Shown: positions 36,720 to 49,299, counted from the first letter of the stretch. The stretch is 64,000 nt of DNA from Solanum dulcamara (GCF_947179165.1 NC_077243.1:47322501-47386500); one strand, 5' to 3'. Notes: a model not told the origin generated them from the sequence alone. Numbers and translations are program-made.

Positions 36720-37427
36720 CTCCCGTGACTATCATCTCCCAGTTAGAGGTCGGTCACCTCGGCCGAAAGAACCCATCTGTGATCTATTTTGGCCCTGACT
36801 TGGATCAGTACTAGAGCCACCCTAATAGTGCTAGTCACCCTATAAATTATGAAGGGAGGCCTGGAAGGGGCGGCTATACTGGGCCAGCTTAAATCTCTTG
36901 TGAAATCTTTCATAGGACTCCTTCGGTCTAAAGCGACACTCATCATAGCTATCCTCCTACCTAGATCTCTTGTCATTTCCCCCTTGCGCCTCGCAATGGA
37001 GTTGCTCAAGCATGCAGGCATGCTCTACCAAATCCAAAAATGAGCAGCCCACTGAGACTAAAGACTAAGTCTCAATCTGTAACTGGAGTCTCAATACCCC
37101 AATGAAGCATCGAACCTACTCCTCTTCAGAAGGTCAGATCATGGTAGCATGCTTGAAGAGCTCATGGAATCAGGCCTCATACTCTGATACTGTCATGGAG
37201 CCCTTCTCGAATGGTGAAAATAGATTTCGTAGCTGATCTCTGATACTCATGGTAATAAACTAGGCCAAAAAGGCCTCTGAGAACTTAACCCATAACACTA
37301 GTGGAGACCCAGCTAGTCTAGTCTCTAAATATGAATGCCACCACTATTAAGAGGGACCATCTAGGTGGTAAGCAATGAAGTTAGCTCCTCTCGACTCTAC
37401 TAAACCCAAGGTCAATAGCCTCTCTCC

Positions 37428-37872
37428 CTAAGTAAGTAGAAACTCATGGGCATACTCACCCACAGCCCCAGAAAACCTTGATGATAATAGTCTAAGAAAC
37501 ACCCTGAGCATTTTCTGCACTTGAAGTGGCATGATTCCCTCCCAATCATCCGATTGAGCGGTAGGTGCTAGTGGATGTTGAACAACTGGTGCTTCTAGCA
37601 CAGGCTGGTCCTGTGGCACGGGAGCAACAAGAGTTGATGCCTGTCGCATACCCCTAGTAGCAGCTAGCATTTGAGTGAGCATTGCCTGAAGGTCAGGAGC
37701 TGTAACTGGTGCGGGCGGTGGCTAGGCTGGTTCCATCTCCATTGGCAGATGATGTAGTAGAGATACTGATGGCTCCACCTCTGACTTCAGGATCTGCTTT
37801 CTATCCCGAGCTTGAGCTATAATCCTGGCATGACCTCGAGGTCAGCCTCTACGTCTAGCCGTATTTGAGCCA
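37428..37872 (-). pseudogene. B gag N-terminal part
   Basis: After a basic start (GRPRGHARIIAQARDR) comes a proline-rich segment. An open 84-residue frame (37428-37682) then leads into the retrotransposon gag domain (MLRVFLRLLSSRFSGAVGEY). One stop interrupts the start. The gag core continues to about 36750 with frame changes. Confidence 0.7.
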
Positions 37873-38063
37873 TCCTATAAAAGAGTGAAACAAGTGAAAT
37901 TTCCAGAAACTAATAAGACACACACTGCACGACAATGATACAAAAGATACATATTCTTAAAGACATCCTATAGCCTCTCGAAGATAAGTCAGAAACGTCT
38001 CTGCGTCGATCTACAAGACTCTAATAGATGTTATCTCTGTACAACTGAGATCGGTGAACCTAG

Positions 38064-38075
38064 GCTTTGATACCA
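38064..38075 (-). promoter_or_regulatory. Primer binding site of B
   Basis: Minus strand TGGTATCAAAGC, one change from the initiator tRNA-Met complement. It fixes the 5' LTR of B at 38079 and rightward. Confidence 0.85.
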
Positions 38076-38078
38076 ACT

Positions 38079-38412
38079 TATCATGAGTCGATATCTCAAG
38101 TTGTGATGGTGTCTACTATAACCCTCCAGTAAGCAAGTCGACCCATATCGCAAAACTGTGAGTAATGGAATGTCAAGGTAAGTGACAAACAATATAACTA
38201 AAAACCATAATGAAATAACAAGAACATAACTGAATGGTGGAAGCTAAACAAAATAATTACAATTAAAAATATCCCTCCAAGAACCTAGAAGTCACATGTG
38301 TAGAGCTACTACTAAAAAGAGTACAAGTCCCAAAAGTGGACCACAGAAATAAGTTGTCTCAAAAAGCAAAGGAGGGAAGAAATATATGTATAGAGGGCGA
38401 TGGGTAACTCCA
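38079..38412 (-). mobile_element. B 5' LTR, part 1
   Basis: Begins TATCATGAG (TGTCATGAG expected). It matches the B 3' LTR from 27729. It stops at CTCCA, the target duplication of solo LTR C. Confidence 0.8.
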
Positions 38413-41400
38413 TATCACAACTTAATTTCTCAGGTCATGATGGCACCTATTTTAACCCACCAGTAGGTAAGCCAGCCCTAAACCCAGAAGGACAAATAAT
38501 GGGTTTGAGGGTAGAAACTAACCATTAATGGGAAAATTCTAACATAAATACAATAAACAAGTGAAAGAAAAACCAAAACCTGATATATACAACTAAGGAT
38601 CCCTCCTAGAACCTGGAGGTCACAAGTACAAAGTTACTACAAAATAAAATACCATTACAAGTCTCAAAAGTGGACCGAAAATATATACATCAATTCGCTA
38701 GTTTTAAAAAAACCGAAAGACAGGCCTTCCACACTGAAGGAGACATATATGATCCCAAAATGTCAAGTGCTCACCCTAGTCTCTAAAGCTGACTGCAACA
38801 GGCTCGATCTATCCGTGATAGTTGCTGGTGCTCGGTACTGCATCACAAAAGGAGATGTAGAGTGTAATGTGAGTATCAAGACAACAGGTACCCAGTAGGT
38901 ATCTTAGGAAGATTGAGCAGAAAAGGTAAAAGCATTATGAAAAAGAGGAATAGTATGATAAAGTCTAGGGAGAGATAGTACTACCTAAGAGGACTATAGC
39001 TAACTACACCCAATTAGTCCCCCATAAGACCATCTCGGACCTCGTGTGCAAGTTTAAAGAAAAATATAGATGAGCCCCCATAAGCCTACCGAGTATACGG
39101 AATAGCTACAACTACCAAAGTTAGGAACCAAGAATCTAAGATGCTAAGAACTAAAGGACCATGTCATTTCTGAACCACGAATCTCCTAGAGTCGATGAAT
39201 CAGGAATGCTTTAGGGATCGAGGCCAGGACTTTGATACAGATGCTCGCTCGAATATTTAATGAGGTCGAGGCTGAGGCTGCGTACCTAGATACTCACCAT
39301 AAAACATCGATACGGTTGAGGCCGGGGCGGAATACCTTAATGCTCACTATAATACATTAGTATAATCGAGGCTGGGGCTGGGTACCCGAATTCTCATCAT
39401 ACTAGCAGGCCAATAGAGGAGGGGTTGTGTATCCAAATGCTCCCTGATTGAATTTCAGAGCAGAGGTTGGGTTTGGGTAGCCGGATGCTCACAGATGATT
39501 TATTCGATGGTGCCGAATATTCTCCTTCCTAATTGGACGCTAATAATTTCGAGAATCTCATTCCCAATGAGTCAACTGATAACCACCAAAGCTTGAACCG
39601 GAGCCAAATCAGAAGGATCACAAGGTCTAGTATTGCTAGCGTATCTCGAAAGTCACAATTATGCCAAGTTATAGATAATCCTATTCATAAGAGCAAAGTT
39701 ACCGCCTAGCTAAGGCCAAACTATTAGGTACTAGCCTGATACATCGTTCTATAAGGATCTAACCTTCTAGAGTGACGCTGGGCAACTAAGGCAAGTTTAC
39801 AACCTATTCTAAGGCCAACATACTTCACAATATCAACAACATAATCATCCAACTCCTTTTACAATACTAACAAATATCAGAAAGGGTCACATACTTTCAA
39901 TTGCCCAAAAAACTCAATAAAAGCCTAAAACATGATTTCTAACCCCTTAGATATAAAAAAAATCTACCCAACCCATATTACAACAATCTCAACATGCTTT
40001 CACACATTCCAACTCAATCTAAGAAATGAAAGTTGTAGCTTACCTATAGGCTAAACATGTGCGCTCCAAATCACTGTGCTAGATTTTTTCCCTTTCGAAC
40101 GACCTTGGAATGGTGAAACACTGTCAAAAAATTCATGTCATTACGATTCTTTAGACATTAATTTTATAATTTTCGGAGATGAACCAATTTTGAGGTCTAA
40201 AACAGAAAATATGGGACTCGCATCCGAAATTATAGAGTTGACTCCAAAAATAGGTTCGAAATACTACCCCAACTTATGCTCCAAAAAGGTATACAATTTA
40301 CTACTCAAAATAGCCACTACCCACACATGCATCAACGATCCAAGCTCTAGCTAAGAAAATGAAAAAACAACATTTAGGGACATTAATTTACCAAAAATGA
40401 AGCTCCAAAAATCAAAAAAACTTGCACAATGATGTTCCTTCAGAAAAAACCCAAAACTTAGCCCAAAGAATCACTACAATTGGAGTAAAAATGATCAAGA
40501 ACCAGTCCCCCAAAATCAACAAAATTTCAACTAGAAATTGCAATAATCAATAGCTAAATTCAAAGTTTTACCTCACACAAATCCTCCCCTCGAGATTCCG
40601 AGCCACCAATATATTCCCCTCAAAATTCTCTTGAATTTAGGCCTTTAAATCGCCCAATTTGAGCTTCAAACGAAGGAAAAATAGTCTTTTCAAATATTTT
40701 AGCAATGGTTGATTGGGTCTGGTCTTTAAATAAAGACCATACATAATTTCTCATTGCATCGTGGAGTAAAGTCTCGAGATCATGAGACTCTGGAAACTTA
40801 CATATCGCGAACGCCGAGGTATCATCGCGATCATACAGCACAAAGGATAGGATCATCGCGATCACGACCTAGGACATCGAAAATGTGAAGGCCAAGTTGT
40901 TGGGCACCAACAACTTCTACAACACAACCATTTTGGCAAAGTCCAATCTTTGACAAGGTGCTTGGGATTCGTTCAGAACCCCATGCCTCAAATGAGATAT
41001 GATACCCCACCAAATTCAACATTCCGGACTCAATAGTGCAGTCAAAATTTTGATATGCTATTATTACGATTGAAAGTGGGTCCCACACCCAAGGGCCATT
41101 TTGAGCCAAATTCTACAATAGGCTTAGTATTAGATTAGAAGCCTCGGGAAGCGAACGAAGTTTTTGTTCTAAACCAAAATTGACATTATGGAGCTAACTA
41201 CTCTATCAAAATTTTTATTCAAGCGCATTCACCAATAATGTTGACCAAAGTCAACCATGGGCTAAATTTTCAAGACAAAGCATTGAATGGACTCAAACTC
41301 ATATCGGTTGCGTCAGTACTCATGTCGATCATGCTACTAGCCTAATTTGGATATTTAAGAGTTGATGGAATCATCAAAATTTTGTTTTGAGGTTATTATC

Positions 41401-41596
41401 TTGAATTTATGACCAAAATCAACTTTTCAAGTTATAAAAGCTCCAAAATAGGGAAATAGGTCTAAAACCCAAACGAACGACCAAGCAATCGAGCTACCAG
41501 TGCCAGCAGGTCATGAATGACCTGGGATCACTATAGGAATGATCTAAAAGATGAAATGGAAGCAGTATTAGAAAAATAACCTGGAGGGTCATTACA
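38413..41596 (-). mobile_element. Solo LTR C
   Basis: Runs TATCACAACTT to GGTCATTACA, 3184 bp, flanked by perfect CTCCA copies at 38408-38412 and 41597-41601. No internal region, so it is a product of LTR-LTR recombination. Body blocks match F and G LTRs, but at 40795-40870 it holds ATCGCGATCA-type motifs in place of the GCGAATGCGG type of B. A perfect hairpin GGTCTTTAAATAAAGACC is at 40721-40738. Confidence 0.9.
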
Positions 41597-42073
41597 CTCC
41601 AGAAAACTTTATGCTCACCCTCAATTTTGATCAAGACAGTAGTTGGCTGGAATTAATGCTGGTAGCTAGTAATCAGACCTGCATCACGAAACCAGATGTA
41701 CAGTGTAGTATGAATCAAATAAAATAGGTACTCAGTAGGCATCATAGGCCGACTGAGCAAGATAGGAAGAATTAAACTAAAATGCGAGAAAGTAATCACA
41801 ACCAAAGATAAGGAAAGAATAAATATAGGTATGTACACGAGCTTACTCAACATACAAAGAGACAGAACTAGCTAAATATTTTGGTCTCCTATAGACACAT
41901 GGGTATGCTCGTGCACAAGTCTGAGGGTAATAACCTGAATGGACCCCCATAAGCCCAACAGGAGCAAATATAGTTGAAGTAAAAAGAGCGGAATCGATAA
42001 AGTTCAAATAATGCCACCAATTTCCCAAACTTGAACCAACCCATACCGAAAGCCTAAAACCTTAACCCAAAGT
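41597..42073 (-). mobile_element. B 5' LTR, part 2
   Basis: Continues the B LTR after C (AGAAAACTTTATGCTCACC matching 28045 onward). It ends at AAAGT, the target of retroposon R. Confidence 0.8.
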
Positions 42074-42947
42074 CCTCTCAATATTGCAAATACAGAATTT
42101 GAGGAAGCCAGCTGCAACAGAGGAATGGCACCACATTCAGAACTGTTGGAACTGCTCTTGGAATTGTGTGTTTTCTTGTTTGTTTGCTTGTTTGTTTGTG
42201 CAGGTTGTTGGAGATACAGGCAATAGTGGAACTAAGATGGAACTCCAACAACCTCATAGACAACATCCAAGAACCAACAACACTATCATGAGTAGCTGTA
42301 ACATGTTACATCTCCATCAACTTCATATACATACTGTGGGAACACAATACCAAACAACTGCTCAACCACACACCAAACAACAATTCAACCACAGAGCTGA
42401 AACTGAAGGTGCAGACTTGAAAGATAAAGTTCAACAGCATCAGCAACAACAGATTCTCCACAACAAAGGCACACTTCACCTGGACTTACTTGGTACGACA
42501 AGACTAAAAAGAGCAAAGATGAAAAGAATTTCCCATCCCATGCGAGATAGAAGTTTCATATACTTGTTCTTCTTCAATGAAGCTATGTCTGGTATGTAGC
42601 ATAGTTGGAATAGGACTAGTGTAGGTTACTTTCCTTTTTCTCATGGAAGGGGAGAGTCTCCCTCATTTATGCTTTCATAGTTAAATTGTACCGGGAGGAG
42701 TCCTCTCACAGGTTTACTGCTTTCTAGTTATAGTTAGTCTCTTTTTTGTATCGGGGATGAGTTAGCCGACCTTAATAGGTTAGCCGACTTATGAACCACC
42801 ATAGGATCGGAGGTAAGGTTTATGTCCCCCTTCTTGTATTTTTATTTTGATTATTTATGTTAAGGCTTGGGGGTGTTGCTTAACCCCTGACTGTGCACGA
42901 GAGGTGGGAGCCTCGTGTAGGGTCTGTTCCCATAAAAAATAAAAATA
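42074..42947 (+). mobile_element. A-tailed retroposon R
   Basis: An 874 bp insert flanked by AAAGT at 42069-42073 and 42948-42952. The uninterrupted relative at 28520-28540 confirms the site. It ends CATAAAAAATAAAAATAAA and has no terminal repeats, so it was made by target-primed reverse transcription. The last 200 bp recur at 30266-30470 as a truncated copy. A pyrimidine tract with TTTGTGCAG at 42196-42203 looks like a splice acceptor. It could be a 5'-truncated LINE, a composite retroposon or a processed transcript. No RT domain is visible. Confidence 0.75.
42084..42599 (+). CDS. Open frame inside retroposon R, product unknown
   Basis: A 171-codon frame covering most of the 5' half of R. 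Residues 65-135 are rich in His, Gln and Asn (HQLHIHTVG, then VQQHQQQQ), with a Cys-rich hydrophobic patch at 20-42 and a basic end. I do not recognise a domain. His/Gln-rich linkers occur in plant LINE ORF1 proteins, but that is weak. The frame crosses the possible splice acceptor. It may be chance in low-complexity DNA. Confidence 0.3.
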   Translation: MQIQNLRKPAATEEWHHIQNCWNCSWNCVFSCLFACLFVQVVGDTGNSGTKMELQQPHRQHPRTNNTIMSSCNMLHLHQLHIHTVGTQYQTTAQPHTKQQFNHRAETEGADLKDKVQQHQQQQILHNKGTLHLDLLGTTRLKRAKMKRISHPMRDRSFIYLFFFNEAMSGM

Positions 42948-43107
42948 AAAGTTCAGAGTAGATAAGGACTTGAACTGATGTTTTCTAAGAGGATCAAAGA
43001 CCCGAACCGTGATTTGAACGCAACTACAGACTTGAACTACGTGATTGAAAATTGTTGATTTGCGCCACGTGTAAGCTACACCACGGACTTGAACTGGGTA
43101 ACATTAG
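42948..43107 (-). mobile_element. B 5' LTR, part 3
   Basis: Matches 28536-28690 of the 3' LTR, with ACTTGAACTGGG text. It ends at ATTAG where solo LTR E enters. Confidence 0.75.
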
Positions 43108-44916
43108 TGTAAAATCTCTCAAAAATACTCGCAAGTGCCTTAAGAATGCCTTGGAATTAGACCGCTCATGCAATGCATTATTCTAAATCTTTTTGGAAAA
43201 TATGAGTTCAAAATATTGATCAGGGGGTCAAAACATGTGGGAAAATAATTTTTATGACCCATAGATTGAAAGATAGATTTCTCAAGAAATTGCATAAAAT
43301 AAAAAGGTCCGCGACAAGTCCGCATCATAGACCTGGCAAGAGTTTTTTGGCTTAGTTGGATTTTTAGCAAAGGGCATTTTAGACTTTTTCCATTGTTAGA
43401 TATTAAACCTAGACATTTTTAGGACCTAATTCAACTCTATAAACTAACCTAAACCTCTAGTTCTATTCATTCTTCTACAATTCACTCAAGCTCTCCATTA
43501 AAACTCTCAAGTTCTTCAAAATTATTTGGTCTTCTTACTTAAGGTATGTGGGTATTGATTCATGGATCTTTTCATATATGAAGCCCAATCAATTTATCAA
43601 GGTTTTCTATCAAATTAAAGTATGATATTTTATGGGTTTTATGATCTCTATTCCTATTGCATGAATTTTGATTCAAAGTATGATCATGATTCTATTTTGA
43701 TATAAATTGTTGGTTATTACATTAAATTGAATAGTTTTTTTTATGAATTCTCCTATTTTGATTTCTAGGGTTCATGATGTAAAATATAAGTATTTTTAAT
43801 TTTACTTCCAAATTATATTATCTTTATTAATTATGTATGGGCTGAAAGAAAGTTTATGATCATGCATGTTTTCAAGTCAATTATATGATTTTTAAATCAA
43901 TTGATCATGCATTCATGTCTTAACCTAATTTCAAGTACAAGCTATGATCATGAATTTTCAAAGTATGAATTATAATTATGTATTTCAATTATGATATGTT
44001 TATGTATGTATGATTTATAATGTGGAAGGATAATACATGCATTACACTCATGTTATGAAAATGAGCTACTCTATAATTTCAAACCTATGATAATGACTAT
44101 GATATATGAAATTATGATTTCTATAGCTAGTGGATCCACATATAGCGTGTGTATGAACTGCCTAAAGGGGTAGAGTCTACCTTGTCAAGTGGATTCCCCT
44201 TTCCTCCGATGTAGGAGTAACATTAGGATTCCTTGGTATAGTTCACATGGTCTTATTGTCAGTTAAGGTTCCTATCCCACAAATGTATGGTCCTTTTTAT
44301 GTTTTAAATGACTAATCCTATCTTTTACTTCATATGATACTCTTACGGTTTATTATGCATTGATCCTTCTTAAAGACTACTTATGATTTTTAATACTTCT
44401 CCTACCATGCTATTTAAAATGGTCATTTGTACAAACATGGTTTTCTATGCATTGCATTGCCTACATACTTAGTACATTCTAACGTACTAATACATACTTT
44501 TTGCCTACATTGTCTCATAATGTAGGGGTTGAGGTTGAAGATCATATTCCTCTATGTGGCTAGTTAAGCCTTCATATTGGCAGTGTTTGTGGTGTGTCCT
44601 CATCTATCGGGGACTAGTCATTGAGTTGGTTAATATTTTTCAAAGAGCTTTGTTATGTTTCATATTGAGGGTGAGATAGGGATATGTCTTAGCCCCCGCC
44701 CATGTTCATAAGTAGAGGCATCTAGTTGGATAGATGTTTTGAGTCTATGTTGTCATGTGACATTCCTCAATTTCTATTCATGGTTTAGATACTCTTATGA
44801 TGTTTCCACTTTTATTTTACCTTGTGTATGCTTATGATATGCACAAAAGGCTTGGTTGGAGCCCTTCAGGGTTTTGATCGCTGTGTTACAACTAGGCCCT
44901 AGGTCAAGTCATGACT
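43108..44916 (+). mobile_element. Solo LTR E (A-related)
   Basis: Opens TGTAAAATCTC and ends near GTCATGACT (ACA expected), 1809 bp. Flanks ATTAG (43103-43107) and GTTAG (44917-44921) are one base apart. Internal blocks follow A: GGTATGTGGGTATTGATTCA, TTGCATTGCCTACATAC, GTGAGATAGGGATATG and AGCCCCCGCCC. It carries a GTCCGCGACAAG cassette at 43306-43335. No gene inside. Confidence 0.75.
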
Positions 44917-47349
44917 GTTAGCTAAGGAGTTAAACCAAAGTGAGTAAGGAGTAATGGACTTGAACCGAGCCTGTATAAAGGCAGTGGGCTCGAACCACGG
45001 CTAAGTGAAGAGCGAAGGACTTGAACTAAGGTGATAATAAAGGTGGTGGGATTTAACCCCGACTAAATAACAAGAGACAAACTTGAATGAAGGCTACAAT
45101 AATAAGTTAGGCGCTTGAACCCCATCCGTTGGAGTGAAATAGGGACTTAAACCACGAACAGAGGTGAGTCAATCCGAATTAGGATCAGTGGCCAATCAAG
45201 CATCATAGGGAGTACCCCTAAACCGAGTGTCATCAATGAATCACTTCTATCTGAACCATATATAACCAAAAGACTTCAAGAATCAAAAACCAAGTGATAC
45301 AGGACCGATAGGAGAATAGGGCATTATGGAGGTAAGGTCTCAAAGTTGTGTTAATGCCTCACTAAAGCTCAGATTATCATACTCAAGTCTGCTATATTAG
45401 TCAATGGGGAGCTAAGCTGTACAAAATGACTTCGGAGAAGTTTTAAGGCCTAACAACACCAAAATCGCACAAGTCTAACGCAACACTAGTCTAAGCTTAG
45501 ACTAAGGCCAGACATGCTTCCAAATATATAACCAAAGGCACGACACAGACCACAAGGTATAGATGATCAACAATAACTGGAGGCATGCTTTAACAATCTA
45601 ACAATACACTGAAAATAACACATAGGGCATAAAATGTAGGAATTTATAATGATCGACACCCAAACCCCTCCAAACTCATACAATTCAATATAAAAATGCC
45701 TAAACATGCTCAATCTATAGAGGGGAAAATTATAGCCTACATGTAGGTCGATTGTGTGAGCTCCAATTCATGGAATCTAAGTATTCCACTTTTGAATGTC
45801 CTTGGAACACTGCCACACTATAAAAAACACAACCACAACGTCGTTATGGTCGTTTAGACACTAAATTTACATTGTTTGGAGATGGATCAATTTTGGGGTC
45901 TAAAATGAGAAATGTGGGACCTGCGTCTGATATTATGGAATTGATCCCAAAAGTAGGTCCTAGCTGTTACCCGAAGCTACTATTCTAAAAAGAAACACAA
46001 TTCATGCACTAAAATTAGCTACAACCACACATGCATCAAAAGTCCCATATTTCAAGCTAAAGGAAACAACTATGGCAGCACCTATAAGCTGTTCTTTCTC
46101 AAAAATAAAAACCCCACAAATCAAACCAAGCATACTATGATGTTCCTTGCAGAAAAACTCACAATTTAGCCTAAAAAATCACTAAAATAGAGCTAAATGG
46201 CCAAGATACAATCCTCCAAAATTCATTAAAATTCCAATCCAAAAATGATAATGGCAGCAGCTAAGTTAGCCAATTTACCTCACACGAAGCTTCTAAAAAA
46301 TTTCGAAGCTCACCAATGGATTCCTCACGCAATTTCTTGGATTTTCGACCTTTGGATCACCAAATTTGGTTGAGAATTTAAGGAGAAATTAAAGTTTAAA
46401 AGTTGTGAATATGGATGAGTTCTTCCATGGTCTTTTATTAAACAAAAAGGTTTTGTCCTTCGTGAACGTGACATAAGTGTCCTTCGAATGCAGAGCTTAG
46501 GATAATTGACCTCGCGAATGTGGCCAGAGGTCTGCGACTGCGAAGGCAAAAGAGGCATACCTCCGCGAATGTAGCCATGACCCTACGAATGCGGAGGGAA
46601 ATCTACTGGACCTCAACAAATGCGGTCAAGAGCCCGCGATAGAGGAGAAAAACTTTTCCTTCACCAGATATCAATTGAAATGCTAATTTTCACAAATTTC
46701 AAATATTCCAACGGGGTGCTCAAAATTCATTCAAAATCCTATGCGTGCAAATGAAATATGTAACCCCACAAAATTCGATGTTCCTAGCTCAATGGCATAG
46801 CTAAAATTTCCATATGAGGTTGTTACTACTGAAATTAGGTCCCACAAGTGTCATTTAGAGACAAATTCAATAACGACCCTTGGGATTAGATGAGAAGCCT
46901 TAAAAAGTGAATGAAAGGTCGTTCTAAACCAAATTTGACATTTCAAAGCTAACCACGCAGTGAAAATCTTTATTTGAATGTGCTTAACATGACGTAACCA
47001 AAGTCAATCATGGGCCAAATTTCAAAAACGAAAGCGCCAAATGGCCTCAAACTTATATCGATTACCTCAATACTCCTTCCGACTATGCTACTAGCCTAAT
47101 TTGCCATTACGAAGCTGATGGAACCATCTGAATTCTATTATGAGGTTGTTTTTATGATGATATAATTGAAGTCAACTTTTCAACTTATAAAATCTTGAAA
47201 ATATGAAAATGATCCTAAAACCTAAATGAACGACCAAGCGACCAAACATTCATTGCCAGCAAGTCATCAATGACTAAGGATCTCTACAGGAATGCTCTAA
47301 ATGATGGAATGAATTCTTTAATTCAAAAATGACCTAGAAGGTCAATACA
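44917..47349 (-). mobile_element. B 5' LTR, part 4
   Basis: Completes the B LTR to GGTCAATACA at 47349 and is followed by the right TGTTT target copy (47350-47354). It includes GCGAATG-type repeats at 46455-46640. The full 5' LTR without inserts is about 3.4 kb. Confidence 0.85.
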
Positions 47350-49299
47350 TGTTTTAAGGTCAAAAGAATCCTCTAGCACAAAGTCGAGTTGGAAGCTTCC
47401 TTACCGATTGAGTTTTGATGAAAGATTTTACAAGGGTTAACTTTCATATCTTCTAGAATATTTAGGTTTGGGTAGATCTTTACCTATCAAATTATATATC
47501 TTTGAGTCCTCTTTCAAACACCACCAAGCTTTCCTTATTTTGAGTTTGGAGTAAAAAGCTATGACTATTTTACTAAAGACTGTCATATCAGAAATTTTAA
47601 GACCTTCAGTAATGACTAGTAGAAAAAAGCTACTATTAATAGAAATGTATAAGACTCATAAAGATGAGTCATAAATGAAGATCAGAGGCTCATTTGTTCA
47701 GAATTCTTCAATGGTTGAAAGAATGAATTGGGTCTACGACCCTTAAACCTTTTCATGACTCGTAAAGAGTGTAGGGTCTTCTGATTATGTTTCATGAGGG
47801 GTTGTTTGTTTTTTCCTTATAAGTTCCTTAATGTATATGGACGTATTTTGGGACTAGGTTCTCAATTATTGAATACCCTAAGTATTCCTAAACTCTCATT
47901 CTGACACTAAGTCCCTAATTCACAAAACCCTCCTCTCCAAAAACTTATCTCAAAGTCTTCTTTATCTTAAGCAAAAGTTAGGGTTCTATCAAAGATCTTC
48001 AAGTCTCCATTTTCAAGCATTTCATTAGGCCTTATTCCCCAAGGTATGGGTCTTATTCATGGGTTCTTCCACCCATGGAGTTTAAGTTTTTTTCTAACCT
48101 AGCAACTAAATTTCCAAATTTGTGAAGGTTATGGGTTTTCATATAATGATTTCCAAATGCACAGATTATTGAATATTTGAAGTATATTTACCTATCTTAG
48201 CTTACATTGGTTCTTAATTGAATGAAATTGATGACTTCTATCAAAGGTCCTTATGTGAAGGCATGAATGGGGTTTTTAAGTGAATTGGTGGGTTATTTCA
48301 AGTATGTTTAAAATTGATGCATTTCATTACTCTGATGCATGCTAGTATTGATGTAAATGATTTGAAGTTGAATTGGCTAAACCTAAAATGTTTTACCATG
48401 ACTTTTAAAGAATGTTGAATTGATTCAACGTGGTTTTAACCCAATGTTTACAAAGGTTTATTTACTACGAATGTGAAGGTCTTTAAAGAATGATTGAATG
48501 ATGATGAAAGGTCTTCTTAGCGAAAGAATGTATTTTATGTGATAAGGACAATTCTCACATTTTTAAATCATCAAGTTTTAATGAGCTATTCTATTGAATG
48601 ATGTTTTGATAATCTAAAGCTATATAAATGATTAAGTTCTTATGTTATATGAACTATTTCATGTTATAGCTCACATGGTCTTAATGCCGGTTATAGTCAT
48701 CTTCCCACATATGTATTATTTAAATGTTATCTATTTGAATTCTCATGCATGCACTCATTTTTGTACTTACCTTGTAAAGGTCCTTAATGTTTTACATTGT
48801 ATTTCATGCCTATATACCTAGTACATTCCAAGTACTAATGCATATTCTATTTCCTATATATTCTCACTATGTAGGGACTGGTGTTCCTCCTCGATCTCTT
48901 CCATGTGGCTAGCTCATATTAGTTTGAAGATTTCTTGTGCTGAGTTCCCATGTTTTCGAAACAACATCTTTTTATTCTAGATTATGTTATGTAGTACATT
49001 AAGACTTGTATTATGGCATTTCTTTACACTTCTTTTGAGGGTGAGCTATGGACATGTCTTAGCCCTAGCTAAGTCTATTAGTAGAGGTATGTTTAGACAC
49101 AAATGTATGATGATCTAAGGTTAATGATGACTTTTATTTGATGACATATTCCCTCAATACCATTCTCCCTCTTAATTTTGTTTATTGTTTGATGCCATTA
49201 CCTATGAAAGGCTAATTGAATGCTAAGAGTCTTAGGTAAGGTACCTCCGGGTTTCTCATTCATTGTGTCACGTCTAGGACCTAGGCTTGTGATGTGACA
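47350..49299 (+). mobile_element. Element A LTR2, second part
   Basis: Resumes A at TGTTTTAAGGTCA and runs to GATGTGACA. It holds the empty site of solo LTR S at 48044-48048. It parallels LTR1 to its end, with the same order of blocks. Confidence 0.9.

Larger units (their letters stand above)
33068..37872 (-). pseudogene. B gag-pol polyprotein, chromovirus, broken
   Basis: One gag-pol in minus sense, with domains in the order gag, zinc knuckle, protease, reverse transcriptase, RNase H, integrase, chromodomain. This is Ty3/gypsy order. It lies between the primer site at 38064 and the LTR start at 33026. The stop TGA is at 33068-33070. Length (about 4.8 kb) is near normal for the group, so no domain is missing, but stops and frameshifts occur in every part. 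Domain entries follow separately. The chromodomain and overall sequence fit the Tekay/Del-like branch, by recognition only. Confidence 0.85.
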
